A stretch of 64,000 nt of DNA, taken from positions 1-64,000 of the forward strand of contig NZ_JAGPXY010000008.1 of NCBI RefSeq assembly GCF_018070325.1, in the 5' to 3' direction. The notes under the pieces were generated by a model, which did no database searches, had not been told where the DNA came from, and was given only the letters and a program-made list of their open reading frames with translations. Positions 52,463 through 64,000 of this stretch are shown here, one piece after another (positions within the stretch are counted from its first letter, which is position 1; each line of letters opens with the position of its first letter). Made by a program: the position numbers and the translations under genes. Source of the stretch: Micromonospora sp. H61. GTDB lineage: Bacteria > Actinomycetota > Actinomycetes > Mycobacteriales > Micromonosporaceae.

Positions 52463-52817
52463 GTCATCTACCTCTTCCGTCTGTCCGAAAATGCACGCCG
52501 CCCCCCGATGGTCCGGCGCGACTGTTCAATCATCGGTGCTGCACCCGCCCGCCCCGTCCAACCCTGGGGGGACCCGGCGCGGATTTCCCGCTGCGGGTGC
52601 ACCCCCATGTCGCATCAGGGTTGCCCCTGAGTCGACGGCCGGTCGACCGTTTTTTCCCACGGCGGCGGGCGGCAGCACCGACACTTGCACCTGACGCCAC
52701 AGGAGGGTCAACCGAACCGAGCCATCTCCGGTCACGGTAGGTGACGACGGCAACGGCAGCCGTCCCCCCACGGAGGGATCTTCGAGTACGCCGGGTGAGG
52801 TACCCGGGCCGGCGGAA
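52463..52817. other. Long intergenic region with a U-tract hairpin
   Basis: No gene is seen. The minus strand near 52463-52500 should carry the exporter promoter. At 52631 a hairpin with a T-run points to a terminator on the plus strand with no gene before it. Confidence 0.5.
52631..52655 (+). terminator. Intrinsic terminator-like hairpin with U-tract
   Basis: GTCGAC-GGCCG-GTCGAC followed by CG and six T. Such U-tracts are unusual in high-GC actinobacteria. No annotated transcript would end here. Confidence 0.5.
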
Positions 52818-53504
52818 CTACGCCCGGGGGCGGACCAGCCCCGACTCGTACGCCAGCACCACCGCCTGCACCCGGTCGCGCAGCCGCAGCTTGGTCAGCA
52901 CATGCCCGACGTGCGTCTTGATGGTGGTTTCGCTCACTGACAGGACCGTCGCGATCTCGGCGTTGGACAGCCCCCGGGCGACCTGCACGAGCACCTCGCG
53001 CTCCCGGTCGGTGAGCGCGTCGAGCGCCGCCGACGGCGTCGCCGCCGGATCGGGCAGCAGTTCGGCGAAGCGGTCCAGCAGTCGCCGCAGGATCCGAGGT
53101 GTCACCACCGCGTCCCCGCCGGCGACAGTGCGGATCGCCGCGATCAGATCCTCGGCCGGCACGTCCTTGGCCAGGAACCCGCTGGCGCCGGCCCGCAACG
53201 CGCCCACCACGTACTCGTCCAGGTCGAAGGTGGTGAGCACCAGCACCCGTACCGGCAGCCGGGCGTCGACGATGGCCCGGGTCGCCGCCACCCCGTCCAT
53301 CCGGGGCATCCGGATGTCCATCAGTACGACGTCGGGCAGCAGCCGGCGGGACAGCTCCACCGCCTCCACGCCGTCACCGGCCTCCGCCACCACGTCCAGG
53401 TCGCGCTCGGCGCCCAGCACCATCCGGAACCCGGTCCGCAGCAGCGGCTGGTCGTCGGCGAGCAGGATCCGCACCGGCCGCGCCGAGGGCGCCTGATGGA
53501 TCAT
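52818..53504 (-). CDS. LuxR/NarL-type response regulator
   Basis: 228 residues from ATG 53504 with GGGAG upstream. The receiver domain has the acidic pair in ILLADDQPLLRTGFRM, phosphorylation Asp in VVLMDIRMPRMDG near 58 and Lys in FLAKDVP near 107. The C-terminal LuxR HTH has LTDREREVLVQVARGLSNAE and VSETTIKTHVGHVLTKLRLR. No histidine kinase gene is adjacent in view, so it is an orphan regulator. It may govern the ABC exporter downstream on the same strand (355 bp away). Confidence 0.95.
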   Translation of the reverse strand: MIHQAPSARPVRILLADDQPLLRTGFRMVLGAERDLDVVAEAGDGVEAVELSRRLLPDVVLMDIRMPRMDGVAATRAIVDARLPVRVLVLTTFDLDEYVVGALRAGASGFLAKDVPAEDLIAAIRTVAGGDAVVTPRILRRLLDRFAELLPDPAATPSAALDALTDREREVLVQVARGLSNAEIATVLSVSETTIKTHVGHVLTKLRLRDRVQAVVLAYESGLVRPRA

Positions 53505-53605
53505 CTCGTCTCCCGTCCCGCCGACAACGTGGCGCGCACCGGTCATCCTCGCGTACCGGAGCAGGTGCGTCGCGGATCACCGTAGAGGCCGGCCGGTCGC
53601 CCTGT

Positions 53606-53635
53606 CCCGACCGCGTCGGCACCGTTGCGGTCGGG
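53606..53635 (-). terminator. Hairpin terminator of the RecB-like gene
   Basis: CCCGACCGC pairs with GCGGTCGGG, 12-nt loop, downstream of the stop at 53715. Confidence 0.65.
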
Positions 53636-53714
53636 TCTCCGGCGTCGGCGTGCGGCAGGCGGTCCCGGCGGCCTGAATCGCCGCGCCCGGGCGTACGCGT
53701 CGGTCAGGAGGCCG

Positions 53715-54629
53715 TCACTCGTCGGCGCCCGGCGCCACCGGGGTGGACCGGGAGTCGCGCAGGGGGTCGGCGCTCACGGCGGCGACCGGGAACGGCGGCG
53801 GGGTGCCGCCGAAGCTGGGACAGAGCGCCTGGTGGCTGCACCAGTCGCAGAGCCGGCTCGGCCGGGGGCGGAAATCCTGCCGGGCGGTGGCCTGCTCGAT
53901 GGCCCGCCACAGCGCCACCACGGTGCGCTCGAAGCGGACCAGCTCGTCGGCGTCAGGGGTGTAGTCCAACACCTCGGCGTCGCGTAGATAGAGCAGCCGC
54001 AGCACCCGGGGCACCACGCCCCGGGTGCGCCACAGCACCAGGGCGTAGAACTTCAGCTGGAACAGCGCCCGCGCCTCGAACGCCTCCCGCGGAGCGCCCC
54101 CGGTCTTGTAGTCGACCACCCGCAGCGCGCCGTCCGGAGCGACGTCGAGCCGGTCGAGGTAGCCCCGGATCAGCAACTCCTCGTCGACGACCGCGGAGAT
54201 CAGGCTCTCGCGTTCGGCCGGCTCCAGCCGGGTCGGATCCTCCACCGCGAAGTAACCCTGCAGCAGCCCGGCGGCGGAGCGGAGGAACTCCACCGGGCCG
54301 GCCGGCTCCGCGCCGTCGAAGATCCCGGCCAGCTCCGGCTGCTCGGTGACCAGCCGGTCCCACTGGGGGGCCACCAGGTCGCCGGCTGCCTCCGGTGTGC
54401 GGCCGGTGGCCGGCAGGTCGAACAGGCGCTCCAGCACCGCGTGCACCAACGTGCCCCGGGCCTGCTCGATGGTGGTGCGCTCGGGCAGCCGGTCGATGCT
54501 GCGGAACCGGTAGAGCAGCGGGCAGGTCTTGAAATCCGCCGCCCGTGACGGCGACAGCGAGGCCCGCACCGTCGGCGGCGCCTGCGCCGCGGGGGAGGGC
54601 TGGGAGGTGGTGACCGATTCCGCCGTCAT
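53715..54629 (-). CDS. RecB-family PD-(D/E)XK nuclease with Fe-S cluster
   Basis: 304 residues from ATG 54629. KTCPLLYRFRSIDRLP near 35 and the C-terminal LCDWCSHQALCPSFGG near 268 supply four Cys for a [4Fe-4S] cluster, as in Cas4/AddB-type enzymes. The nuclease core RGYLDRLDVAPDG, VVDYKTGG near 178 gives the Asp and Lys of the PD-(D/E)XK site. Homologue of Rv2119 by position (from memory); a role in DNA repair is likely. A TAACCT -10 box (54638-54643) lies just before the start. Confidence 0.93.
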   Translation of the reverse strand: MTAESVTTSQPSPAAQAPPTVRASLSPSRAADFKTCPLLYRFRSIDRLPERTTIEQARGTLVHAVLERLFDLPATGRTPEAAGDLVAPQWDRLVTEQPELAGIFDGAEPAGPVEFLRSAAGLLQGYFAVEDPTRLEPAERESLISAVVDEELLIRGYLDRLDVAPDGALRVVDYKTGGAPREAFEARALFQLKFYALVLWRTRGVVPRVLRLLYLRDAEVLDYTPDADELVRFERTVVALWRAIEQATARQDFRPRPSRLCDWCSHQALCPSFGGTPPPFPVAAVSADPLRDSRSTPVAPGADE

Positions 54630-54637
54630 GTCGGCAA

Positions 54638-54643
54638 AGGTTA
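54638..54643 (-). promoter_or_regulatory. -10 element of the RecB-like gene
   Basis: TAACCT on the minus strand ends 9 nt before ATG 54629; divergent from the -10 box at 54694. Confidence 0.45.
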
Positions 54644-54693
54644 GGGCACCGGTGTGACACCGACCGCCGCCCGCCCCACACAGCGACGGTCCG

Positions 54694-56905
<2,212 letters not shown>

Positions 56906-56909
<4 letters not shown>

Positions 56910-57478
56910 GCCGACCGGGCTACGGCGGTGGGGACCTCCCCGCGGTCTTTCCCGACTGGTCGCCCTACCAGGATCTGGAGTCGGCGGCGCGGGCCTACCT
57001 GCGCGACCCGGACGTCGCCCTGGAGGCGCTCGGCGGCGTGCTGCGCGGCGCGTCGGTGCTCGGCTTCACCCTGGAACGCTTCGTCAACGAGGTCAACGGG
57101 GTGTGGCAGGAGGTAGTGGTCTGCGACGGCAGCCGGCTCATCCTCTGGCACGGCGAGGACGTACCGCCGGAGGAGGGCCCGCCGGGCTCGATGACCTCGT
57201 CGCTGCGGGTGGTGCCGGTCTCCACCGTCACCGAGGTGGGCTGCCGGCGGCGGCTCAACCGTGCCGAGAGCGGCGAGATCCGGGTCGACAGCATCGACGT
57301 CTACCTGCTGCTCACCTCGTTGGACGAGGCGCCGCCGAGCGAGGAGATGGCCGGCACCCCTCGGCACGACGCGTTGCGCTTCGGCAAGACCCTCGACGAC
57401 GGCGGGGCCGGGCAGATCGCCCGGTTGGAGGAGTTCGCACGGTTGGTCGCCTCGGTGGTCGGCCGTCCGATGCTCTGA
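56906..57478 (+). CDS. Hypothetical protein
   Basis: 190 residues from ATG 56906, with GGGGGAGA 8-15 nt upstream. Mixed alpha/beta: GFTLERFVNEVNGVWQEVVV near 52 and RVDSIDVYLLLTSLDEAPPS near 130. No recognised catalytic motif. Conserved context (behind trmI, before mpa) suggests a core actinobacterial gene, perhaps equivalent to the small genes Rv2116/Rv2117 of M. tuberculosis, but I cannot confirm that. Confidence 0.85.
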
Positions 57479-57497
57479 GGCGTACCCCGAACTGGCC

Positions 57498-57523
57498 CGG
57501 CCGGGCCGTCGCGGCCCGGGCCG
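57498..57523. terminator. Hairpin terminator between convergent genes
   Basis: CGGCCGGGCCG pairs with CGGCCCGGGCCG with one bulged C and a TCG loop. Confidence 0.7.
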
Positions 57524-57527
57524 TGGG

Positions 57528-57836
57528 TCAGTCTTCCTCGGCGTCCGGGCCGGCGACCTCGATGCCGTCGCCGCGCACCACGTGGATGCAGTCGCCCGGG
57601 CACTCCTTCGCGGAGTCGATCACCTCGAGTCGCAGGTGCGCGGGGACGTCGACCCGGCTGCCCGGTGCCATCCGCAGCTCACCGTCGACGCCCTTGACGT
57701 AGGCCAGACCGTCGATGTCGAACTCGAACACCTCCGGCGCGTACTGCACGCAGAGCCCGTCGCCCGTGCAGAGGTCCTGGTCGACCCAGACCTGCAGTTC
57801 GTCGGTCGCGACCTCGGCCACCTGTGCACCCCCCAT
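57528..57836 (-). CDS. Ferredoxin
   Basis: 102 residues from ATG 57836 with GGGAG upstream. [20 protein letters not shown] and [11 protein letters not shown] give Cys spaced CX5C...CX3C, matching a single-cluster [3Fe-4S] or [4Fe-4S] ferredoxin. The Lys in the YVKG stretch and acidic tail are typical. It probably serves a P450 or another oxidoreductase encoded elsewhere; no partner is adjacent. Confidence 0.9.
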   Translation of the reverse strand: MGGAQVAEVATDELQVWVDQDLCTGDGLCVQYAPEVFEFDIDGLAYVKGVDGELRMAPGSRVDVPAHLRLEVIDSAKECPGDCIHVVRGDGIEVAGPDAEED

Positions 57837-57999
57837 GTTCTCCCGTGCCACGCTCCGACGGTACCCGAACGCCGGTAACGGCCCGTCAGGCCACCCTTGG
57901 CGATCAAGGTTCGGTGACGAGGGTGTTGCGTGGGACCGAATCGGCCTCATAGCGGCTAGTGTTAGGGCAGAACGTTCAAGCCCCCCGGGGAGGTGGGAC

Positions 58000-59784
58000 G
58001 TGGCAGCACGTAGCGACGACGCGGACTCGCGCGCCGCACGGTGGGAGAAGGAAGCCCACGATCTCTCCACGCAGGTCGCGTTCCTGCAAGAGGAACTCGC
58101 CCTGGTGCGGCGCAAGTTGACCGAAAGCCCCCGACACGTCCGGCAGCTCGAAGAGCGGCTGGCGGCCACCCAGGCACAGTTGGCGCGGCTGACCGAGAAC
58201 AACGACCGGCTGGTGAGCACCCTCAAGGAAGCTCGCACGCAGATCGTGACGCTCAAGGAGGAGATCGACCGGCTCGCGCAACCGCCGAGCGGTTACGGAG
58301 TCTTCCTGGCCAAGCACGAGGACGGCACGGTGGACGTCTTCACCGGTGGCCGCAAACTGCGGGTCGCGGTCTCGCCCTCGCTCGACGTGGGTGACCTGCG
58401 GCGCGGCCAGGAGGTCCTGCTCAACGACGCGCTCAACATCGTCGACGCGTTCGGTTACGAGCGGGTTGGCGAAGTGGTGATGCTCAAGGAGATCCTGGAG
58501 GGGCCGAACGGCGGGCCGGGCGACCGGGCGCTGGTGGTCTCCCACTCCGACGAGGAGCGCATCGTGCATCTCGCCGAGACGCTCATCGGCTCGGCGATCC
58601 GGGCCGGCGACTCGCTCATGATCGAGCCCCGCTCGGCGTACGCGTACGAGCGGATCCCGAAGAGCGAGGTCGAGGAGCTGGTCCTGGAGGAGGTGCCCGA
58701 CGTCGACTACGGCGACATCGGTGGCCTCCAGTCGCAGATCGAGCAGATCCGCGACGCGGTGGAGTTGCCGTTCCTGCACGCGGACCTGTTCCGTGAGCAC
58801 CAGCTCCGCCCGCCCAAGGGCATCCTGCTCTACGGCCCGCCCGGCTGTGGCAAGACGCTCATCGCCAAGGCGGTGGCCAACTCGCTGGCCAAGAAGATCG
58901 CCGAGCGGCAGGGCAAGGAGAAGCACACCAGCTTCTTCCTCAACATCAAGGGCCCGGAGCTGCTCAACAAGTACGTCGGTGAGACCGAGCGGCACATCCG
59001 GCTGATCTTCCAGCGCGCCCGGGAGAAGGCCGGCGAGGGCACGCCGGTGATCGTGTTCTTCGACGAGATGGACTCGATCTTCCGGACCCGCGGCTCCGGT
59101 GTCTCCTCCGACGTGGAGAACACCATCGTCCCGCAGCTGCTCAGCGAGATCGACGGCGTGGAGGGGCTGGAGAACGTCATCGTCATCGGCGCCTCCAACC
59201 GGGAAGACATGATCGACCCGGCGATCCTGCGCCCCGGTCGCCTCGACGTGAAGATCAAGATCGAGCGACCGGACGCCGAGGCGGCCAAGGACATCTTCTC
59301 CAAGTACATCCTCTCCGGGCTGCCCCTGCACCCGGACGACCTGGCCGAACACGGCAGCGACCCCCAGGCCACCGTCGCGGCGATGATCGACGCCGTGGTG
59401 CTGCGGATGTACTCGGAAACCGAGGAGAACCGATTCCTCGAGGTCACCTACGCCAACGGTGACAAGGAAGTGCTCTACTTCAAGGACTTCAACTCCGGCG
59501 CGATGATCCAGAACATCGTCGACCGGAGCAAGAAGATGGCCATCAAGGAGTTCCTCACCTCGGGTCGCAAGGGGCTGCGCCTGCAGCACCTGCTCGACGC
59601 CTGCGTCGACGAGTTCCGCGAGAACGAAGATCTCCCCAACACCACCAACCCCGACGACTGGGCGCGCATCTCCGGCAAGAAGGGTGAGCGGATCGTCTAC
59701 ATCCGCACGCTCGTCTCCGGCGGCAAGGGCGCCGAGGCCGGCCGGTCCATCGAGACCGCCAGCAACACCGGCCAGTACCTCTGA
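58000..59784 (+). CDS. mpa: Proteasome-activating AAA ATPase Mpa/ARC
   Basis: 594 residues from GTG 58000 with GGGGAGG upstream. An N-terminal coiled coil (about 10-90) that binds Pup is followed by two OB domains (about 95-240). The AAA+ module has Walker A GPPGCGKT at 279 and Walker [11 protein letters not shown] near 350, with [20 protein letters not shown] near 400. It ends with GQYL, the HbYX-like tail that opens the 20S gate. It unfolds pupylated proteins for the proteasome. Homologue of Rv2115c (Mpa). A strong hairpin closes the gene. Confidence 0.97.
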   Translation: MAARSDDADSRAARWEKEAHDLSTQVAFLQEELALVRRKLTESPRHVRQLEERLAATQAQLARLTENNDRLVSTLKEARTQIVTLKEEIDRLAQPPSGYGVFLAKHEDGTVDVFTGGRKLRVAVSPSLDVGDLRRGQEVLLNDALNIVDAFGYERVGEVVMLKEILEGPNGGPGDRALVVSHSDEERIVHLAETLIGSAIRAGDSLMIEPRSAYAYERIPKSEVEELVLEEVPDVDYGDIGGLQSQIEQIRDAVELPFLHADLFREHQLRPPKGILLYGPPGCGKTLIAKAVANSLAKKIAERQGKEKHTSFFLNIKGPELLNKYVGETERHIRLIFQRAREKAGEGTPVIVFFDEMDSIFRTRGSGVSSDVENTIVPQLLSEIDGVEGLENVIVIGASNREDMIDPAILRPGRLDVKIKIERPDAEAAKDIFSKYILSGLPLHPDDLAEHGSDPQATVAAMIDAVVLRMYSETEENRFLEVTYANGDKEVLYFKDFNSGAMIQNIVDRSKKMAIKEFLTSGRKGLRLQHLLDACVDEFRENEDLPNTTNPDDWARISGKKGERIVYIRTLVSGGKGAEAGRSIETASNTGQYL

Positions 59785-59791
59785 CCCCAAC

Positions 59792-59828
59792 AGCGAGGGT
59801 GCCCACCATTCCGGTGGGCACCCTCGCT
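59792..59828. terminator. Strong hairpin terminator after mpa
   Basis: A perfect 16-bp stem AGCGAGGGTGCCCACC with its complement, loop ATTCC. It separates mpa from the convergent GtrA gene. Confidence 0.9.
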
Positions 59829-59849
59829 GCGGGTATGTCAGGGCGTCGG

Positions 59850-60254
59850 TCAGGCAGCGAAGATCCACCGCTTCGACACCACGTAGTTCGCCGCCGACAG
59901 CGACGCCGTCACCAGCAGCTTCGCCAGCAGGTACGGCGTGCCCGCCCAGGTCAACGCGGACACCAGCACCACGTTGGCGGTCAGGTTCGCGAGGACCAGC
60001 GCGAAGTAGCGCCCCACCTGCGGCACCATCTGCGCGGACGAGCCGAACGACCACGCCCGGTTCAGTCCGAAGTTGACCCAGAACGAGGTCAGGAACGACA
60101 TGCCGGCCGCAACCGGCAGGACAATCCGGAGAACTCCGTGGTACACGAAGAGTGACCCCGTGTCCACGGCAACGCTCAGACCCCCGACGACCAAGAACCG
60201 CACAGCACTGTGTCGGGACAGGTGGCGGACGGAATCGGCAACAGGTGACAGCAA
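59850..60254 (-). CDS. GtrA-family membrane protein
   Basis: About 134 residues with four membrane helices. VRFLVVGGLSVAVDTGSLFV near 16, LTSFWVNFGLNRAWSFGS near 57 and NYVVSKRWIFAA at the end match GtrA, which flips or helps deliver lipid-linked sugars in wall glycosylation. TTG 60254 has GGAG 10 nt upstream; TTG 60266 is also possible. Divergent from the DUF2142 gene. Confidence 0.85.
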   Translation of the reverse strand: MLSPVADSVRHLSRHSAVRFLVVGGLSVAVDTGSLFVYHGVLRIVLPVAAGMSFLTSFWVNFGLNRAWSFGSSAQMVPQVGRYFALVLANLTANVVLVSALTWAGTPYLLAKLLVTASLSAANYVVSKRWIFAA

Positions 60255-60356
60255 AGAGTTCTCCAAGGGGGGACCCGGAGCGGTGAGGACGACGAGGGAG
60301 TCTATCGTCTGTCCATCCACCCAGCGGGGCCTGCCCGCGCGAGCCGCGAGGTTGAC
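60255..60356. promoter_or_regulatory. Divergent promoter region of the GtrA and DUF2142 genes
   Basis: The 100-bp gap between the two divergent starts should hold both promoters. A strong -10/-35 pair is not evident by eye. Confidence 0.3.
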
Positions 60357-61982
60357 GTGCCTGATCCCGGAAGAGTGACGCCGCCGGCCACCGGCGGAAG
60401 CCCGGCGGCCACCATGAGCACAGGCCGACGGCACTGGGCCCTCGCCTTCGCCGCATTCTTCCTGATCATCTTCGCCTGGTCGATGGCCGCCCCCTACGAC
60501 GGCACCCCGGACGAGCGGGAGCACATCGTCCGAGCGGCCGGCGTCGCCGCCGGGCAGATCGCGCCCCCGCCCGCCGAGGCGAAGAAGGGCACCGGCGCCT
60601 TCCAGACCGTCCCCGGCGGGCTCGTCCGCGAGCAGTGCTGGCAGTTCAAGAAGGAAGTCTCGGCGGCCTGCGCCCAGCCCCCCGGCAGCGACGACACACC
60701 GACCCGCGCCGGCACCGGGGCCGGTCGTTACTTCCCCGCCTACTACGCCCTCGTCGGCGCACCCACAGTGCTCTGGCCCGGCTGGTCCGGCGTCCTGCTC
60801 GCCCGCATGATCAGCGCCCTGTGCTGCGCCGCGCTGCTCGCCTGCGCGTACGTCGTGATCCGCAACCGATCCCGCCGCGGCCTCATGATGGGTGCCCTGC
60901 TCGTCGTCACCACCCCGATGGCCGTGCACATGGCCAGCGCGGTCAACCCGAACGGCCTGGAAATCGCCGCCGGCATCGCCTTCTTCAGCGCCGTCATCCC
61001 CCTGCTACTCGGCCCACCCGGCCCACGGCGCGGCCTCATCGTCCTCGTCGGGATCAGCGCGTTGCTCCTCGCGGTCCTGCGCCAGACCGGCCCGCTCTGG
61101 CTGGCGACCGCCTTCCTCGCGTTCGCCTTCCCGCTGCGCCGCAGCAACCTCCTCGGCCTGCTGCGCGACCGGGCCGCCCAGCTCTGGGCAGGTGGCATCG
61201 TCCTGTCCACCCTCGCCGTGCTCGCCTGGTCCGTCCGCCAACAGACCTCCGACCTCGGCAACTACTCCGCCGACCGGCTCACCTACGGGCAGGCGGCCCT
61301 ACGCGAGGCCGACCGGTGGCGGGGATACCTCGACCAGATCGTCGGGGTCACCTCCTGGCTGGACACCCGGATGCCCGCCCCGCCGTACCTGATCTGGCAG
61401 CTTGTCGCCGGAGCGCTGCTGCTCATCGGGGTCGTCTGGGGCAGCACGCTCGACCGGTGGCGCCTGCTCGTGCTGCTCGGCGGCGGCGTCGCCGTCCCCT
61501 CCGTCATGCAGATCGCCCTGGTCAACGAGAGCGGCTTCGTCACCCAGGGCCGCTACATGCTGCCCATGCTGGTCGGCGTCCTGCTCTACGCCGCGTGGAT
61601 CGCCGAACAACGCGGCTTCGAGGTCGCCCGGGCCCGCTCGTTCACCCGACTCGCCGTGCTGCTCCTCCTGCCGATCCAGCTCTTCTGCCTGGCGTACACG
61701 ATGGTCCGCTGGCAGAACGGCCTGCCCGCCAACATCGGGCTGAGCAGCCTCAACCCCCTCGCCGGCGACTGGCACCCGGTGGTCGGCTCGGTGATCCCGC
61801 TGCTGAGCGCCAGCGTCGGCCTGGTGCTGTTCGGGTGGCTCGTCTGGACCACCCGCTCCGCCGCGACCGACGACCCGACGCCGCCCGCCGAGTATTCCGA
61901 CACCGAATCCAGCGAACTGTTCCGGCCCGCCGGCACTCACCTACAGAGTGCAGGTGCTCAGGGCGGACTACGCTCGACCTGA
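60357..61982 (+). CDS. DUF2142 family multi-pass membrane protein
   Basis: 541 residues with about twelve membrane segments. Residue 30-50 ([20 protein letters not shown]) is the first helix, then [20 protein letters not shown] carries the Asp/Glu pair typical of GT-C-fold glycosyltransferase-like proteins. [16 protein letters not shown] near 195 and [20 protein letters not shown] near 385 match DUF2142. It probably handles a polyprenyl-linked sugar for a wall glycan with the GtrA neighbour. GAGG precedes GTG 60357. Confidence 0.88.
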   Translation: MPDPGRVTPPATGGSPAATMSTGRRHWALAFAAFFLIIFAWSMAAPYDGTPDEREHIVRAAGVAAGQIAPPPAEAKKGTGAFQTVPGGLVREQCWQFKKEVSAACAQPPGSDDTPTRAGTGAGRYFPAYYALVGAPTVLWPGWSGVLLARMISALCCAALLACAYVVIRNRSRRGLMMGALLVVTTPMAVHMASAVNPNGLEIAAGIAFFSAVIPLLLGPPGPRRGLIVLVGISALLLAVLRQTGPLWLATAFLAFAFPLRRSNLLGLLRDRAAQLWAGGIVLSTLAVLAWSVRQQTSDLGNYSADRLTYGQAALREADRWRGYLDQIVGVTSWLDTRMPAPPYLIWQLVAGALLLIGVVWGSTLDRWRLLVLLGGGVAVPSVMQIALVNESGFVTQGRYMLPMLVGVLLYAAWIAEQRGFEVARARSFTRLAVLLLLPIQLFCLAYTMVRWQNGLPANIGLSSLNPLAGDWHPVVGSVIPLLSASVGLVLFGWLVWTTRSAATDDPTPPAEYSDTESSELFRPAGTHLQSAGAQGGLRST

Positions 61983-62019
61983 CGGGGGACCGGGTCGGGC
62001 GAGCGAAGCGGGTAGGTCG

Positions 62020-63537
62020 ATGAGCGTAAGACGGATCATGGGCACCGAGGTCGAATACGGCATCTCCGTGCCCGGGCAGGCCGGAGCCAACCCGATGGTC
62101 ACCTCATCGCAGGTGGTCAATGCCTACGGGGCACGTCCGGAACTCAACCGGGGCGGCCGGGCCCGGTGGGACTACGAGGAAGAGTCGCCGCTGCGCGACG
62201 CCCGGGGCTTCACCTACTCCGGTGCCGCGTACGATCCCGCCGAGGCCCTCGCGGACGAAGACCTCGGCCTGGCCAACGTGATACTCACCAACGGCGCACG
62301 GCTCTACGTGGACCACGCTCACCCCGAATACTCCACCCCCGAGGTCACCACCCCCAGGGACATCGTGCGCTGGGACAAGGCCGGGGAGAGGGTGATGGCC
62401 GAGGCGTCCCGCCGGGCCGCCACCATCCCGGGCACTCAGCCGATCCACCTCTACAAGAACAACACCGACAACAAGGGCGCCAGCTACGGCGCCCACGAGA
62501 ACTACCTGATGCGCCGGCAGACGCCGTTCGCCGACATCGTGGCGTACCTGACGCCGTTCTTCGTCACCCGGCAGATCGTCTGCGGCGCCGGCCGGGTCGG
62601 CATCGGCCAGGACGGCGGCCAGAGCGGCTTCCAGATCTCCCAGCGCGCCGACTTCTTCGAGGTCGAGGTTGGCCTCGAGACCACCCTCAAGCGGCCGATC
62701 ATCAACACCCGGGACGAGCCGCACGCCGACGCCGACAAGTACCGCCGGCTGCACGTCATCATCGGCGACGCCAACCTCTCCGAGATCTCCACCTACCTCA
62801 AGGTCGGCACCACCGCGCTGATCCTCACCATGATCGAGGAGAAGGCCCTTGGCGCCGACCTCGGCATCGCCGACCCGGTCAGCGAGCTGCGCGCCGTCAG
62901 CCACGACCCCGCCCTGACGCACCGCATGCGACTGCGCGACGGCCGTCGGCTCACCGCCCTCGACCTGCAGTGGGCGTACCTGGAGCGGGTCCGGTCCTTT
63001 GTCGACGACCGGTACGGCACCGACGCCGACGAGCAGACCATCGACGTGCTCGACCGGTGGGAGAGCGTCCTGGACCGGCTCGGCCGGGATCCGATGCTCT
63101 GCGCCGACGAGCTGGACTGGGTGGCCAAGCTGCGGCTGCTGGAAGGCTACCGGGAGCGGGAGAAGCTCGGCTGGGGCTCGCACAAGCTCCAACTCGTCGA
63201 CCTGCAATATTCCGACGTCCGGCCGGAGAAGGGCCTCTACCACCGGCTGGTCAGCCGGGGGGCGATGAAGACGCTGCTCACCGACGACGAGACGCGCACC
63301 GCGATGACCGAGCCGCCGGAGGACACCCGGGCCTACTTCCGCGGTCGCTGCCTCGCCCAGTACGCCTCCGAGGTGGTCGCCGCGAGCTGGGACTCGGTGA
63401 TCTTCGATGTGGGTCGGGAGTCGTTGGTCCGGGTGCCGATGATGGAACCGGAGCGGGGCACCCGTGCACACGTCGGTGCGCTGTTCGACCGCTGCGCCAG
63501 CGCCAAGGACCTGTTGGAGACACTGACCGGGGGCTGA
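62020..63537 (+). CDS. dop: Pup deamidase/depupylase Dop
   Basis: 505 residues. [20 protein letters not shown] at 4-23 contains the catalytic metal-binding Glu; [20 protein letters not shown] near 89-108 holds the Asp nucleophile. [20 protein letters not shown] near 147 and [20 protein letters not shown] near 203 are shared with the glutamine synthetase-like fold of PafA/Dop. Residues about 50-80 form the Dop-specific loop. Dop converts PupQ to PupE and removes Pup from substrates. Homologue of Rv2112c. Separated from mpa by the GtrA and DUF2142 genes. Confidence 0.97.
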   Translation: MSVRRIMGTEVEYGISVPGQAGANPMVTSSQVVNAYGARPELNRGGRARWDYEEESPLRDARGFTYSGAAYDPAEALADEDLGLANVILTNGARLYVDHAHPEYSTPEVTTPRDIVRWDKAGERVMAEASRRAATIPGTQPIHLYKNNTDNKGASYGAHENYLMRRQTPFADIVAYLTPFFVTRQIVCGAGRVGIGQDGGQSGFQISQRADFFEVEVGLETTLKRPIINTRDEPHADADKYRRLHVIIGDANLSEISTYLKVGTTALILTMIEEKALGADLGIADPVSELRAVSHDPALTHRMRLRDGRRLTALDLQWAYLERVRSFVDDRYGTDADEQTIDVLDRWESVLDRLGRDPMLCADELDWVAKLRLLEGYREREKLGWGSHKLQLVDLQYSDVRPEKGLYHRLVSRGAMKTLLTDDETRTAMTEPPEDTRAYFRGRCLAQYASEVVAASWDSVIFDVGRESLVRVPMMEPERGTRAHVGALFDRCASAKDLLETLTGG

Positions 63538-63569
63538 GGTCCGGTGCCTCCACCGGGAATCACTCTGGC

Positions 63570-63931
63570 ATGCCAGGCCGTCCCCGAGCCGTGATCTGGT
63601 TCCTGCGGTTCCGCTTCATGTTCGTGGTGGGCGCTGTGGCGGACCTCTACGGTGACAAGCTGCCCATCAGCGACGTCCTCGGCGTGCTCGCTCGTCGTGA
63701 CCTGCCGCAGACCCTGGAGGGTCCCTGTTCGGCCCGGGGGTGCTCGCCCACTTCGCTGTGGTCATGGTCTTCACCGTCGTCCTGGCGTTCCTGTCCCGGC
63801 AGCTGGTGGAGAAGCAGGTGTTGCGGTTCAGGGACTGGACGCCCCGCCTGCGGCGCGGGGCACCACTGGCGGAGACGTGGGAAAAGGGGGCAGCCCGAGC
63901 CCGAGCCGGTCCCGGCCCCGGCCCCGGCTGA
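63570..63931 (+). pseudogene. Frameshifted small membrane protein downstream of dop
   Basis: ATG 63570 reads VIWFLRFRFMFVVGAVADLYG and ISDVLGVLARRDLPQTLEGP. Reading then becomes nonsense, while the frame one base back gives VLAHFAVVMVFTVVLAFLSR, QLVEKQVLRFRDW and a stop at 63929-63931. Loss of one C near 63723 explains this. The end resembles the last helix and EKxxLR tail of acyltransferase-3-like proteins, but the rest is too short. It could instead be a sequencing error. Confidence 0.6.
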
Positions 63932-64000
63932 CGCGTCGGCTCCTCGGGGCTGACCGCTTCGGCGCAAACGAACGCCCCCGACCCGAACACGGCGGACGTG

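Overview
This is a high-GC (roughly 70% or more) actinobacterial chromosome segment, most likely from Micromonospora or a close relative in Micromonosporaceae. The evidence is a mycothiol ligase gene (mshC), the pupylation genes mpa and dop, F420-type and SCO1664/DUF3090 families, many leaderless genes, and intergenic palindromes of a kind I associate with Micromonospora. No tRNA, rRNA, CRISPR array or insertion sequence was seen.

Layout. 0-2 kb (minus strand): a coiled-coil/proline-rich protein running off the left edge, a small helical partner, and a NYN/PIN-like nuclease. 2-5.2 kb: a ClpC-type unfoldase with two small coupled genes. 5.2-9.5 kb (minus strand): a LysR regulator, a hemerythrin-like protein and a 616-residue membrane protein of unknown function. 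9.5-25.6 kb: a conserved core containing an M20 peptidase, DUF5703, an aldo/keto reductase, and a tight plus-strand run LLM oxidoreductase-uppP-histidine phosphatase-DUF3090-SCO1664-mshC, then a GntR regulator, PAC2 and metH.

25.6-53.6 kb is an accessory block made of mostly unrelated one- and two-gene units. It holds an HTH/NB-ARC/TPR regulator, a secreted S1 protease with a cellulose-binding tail, a ThuA plus sugar-dehydrogenase operon whose two secreted products share a beta-trefoil tail, an ArsR/SRPBCC pair, a Ca2+/H+ antiporter, an ECF42 sigma factor with its DGPF protein, a lipoprotein metallopeptidase, and a response regulator next to a MacB/FtsX-type ABC exporter. Gene relics and frameshifts also occur here.

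53.7-64 kb returns to conserved core: RecB-like Fe-S nuclease, site-2 protease, TrmI, ferredoxin, mpa and dop. A GtrA/DUF2142 membrane pair sits between mpa and dop. From memory, the order uppP...mshC...PAC2...metH...RecB-like...trmI...mpa...dop matches Mycobacterium tuberculosis Rv2136c-Rv2112c. The 28-kb block therefore looks like an insertion into, or a lineage-specific expansion of, a conserved neighbourhood. The pup and proteasome subunit genes are not in the window and may lie beyond its right end.
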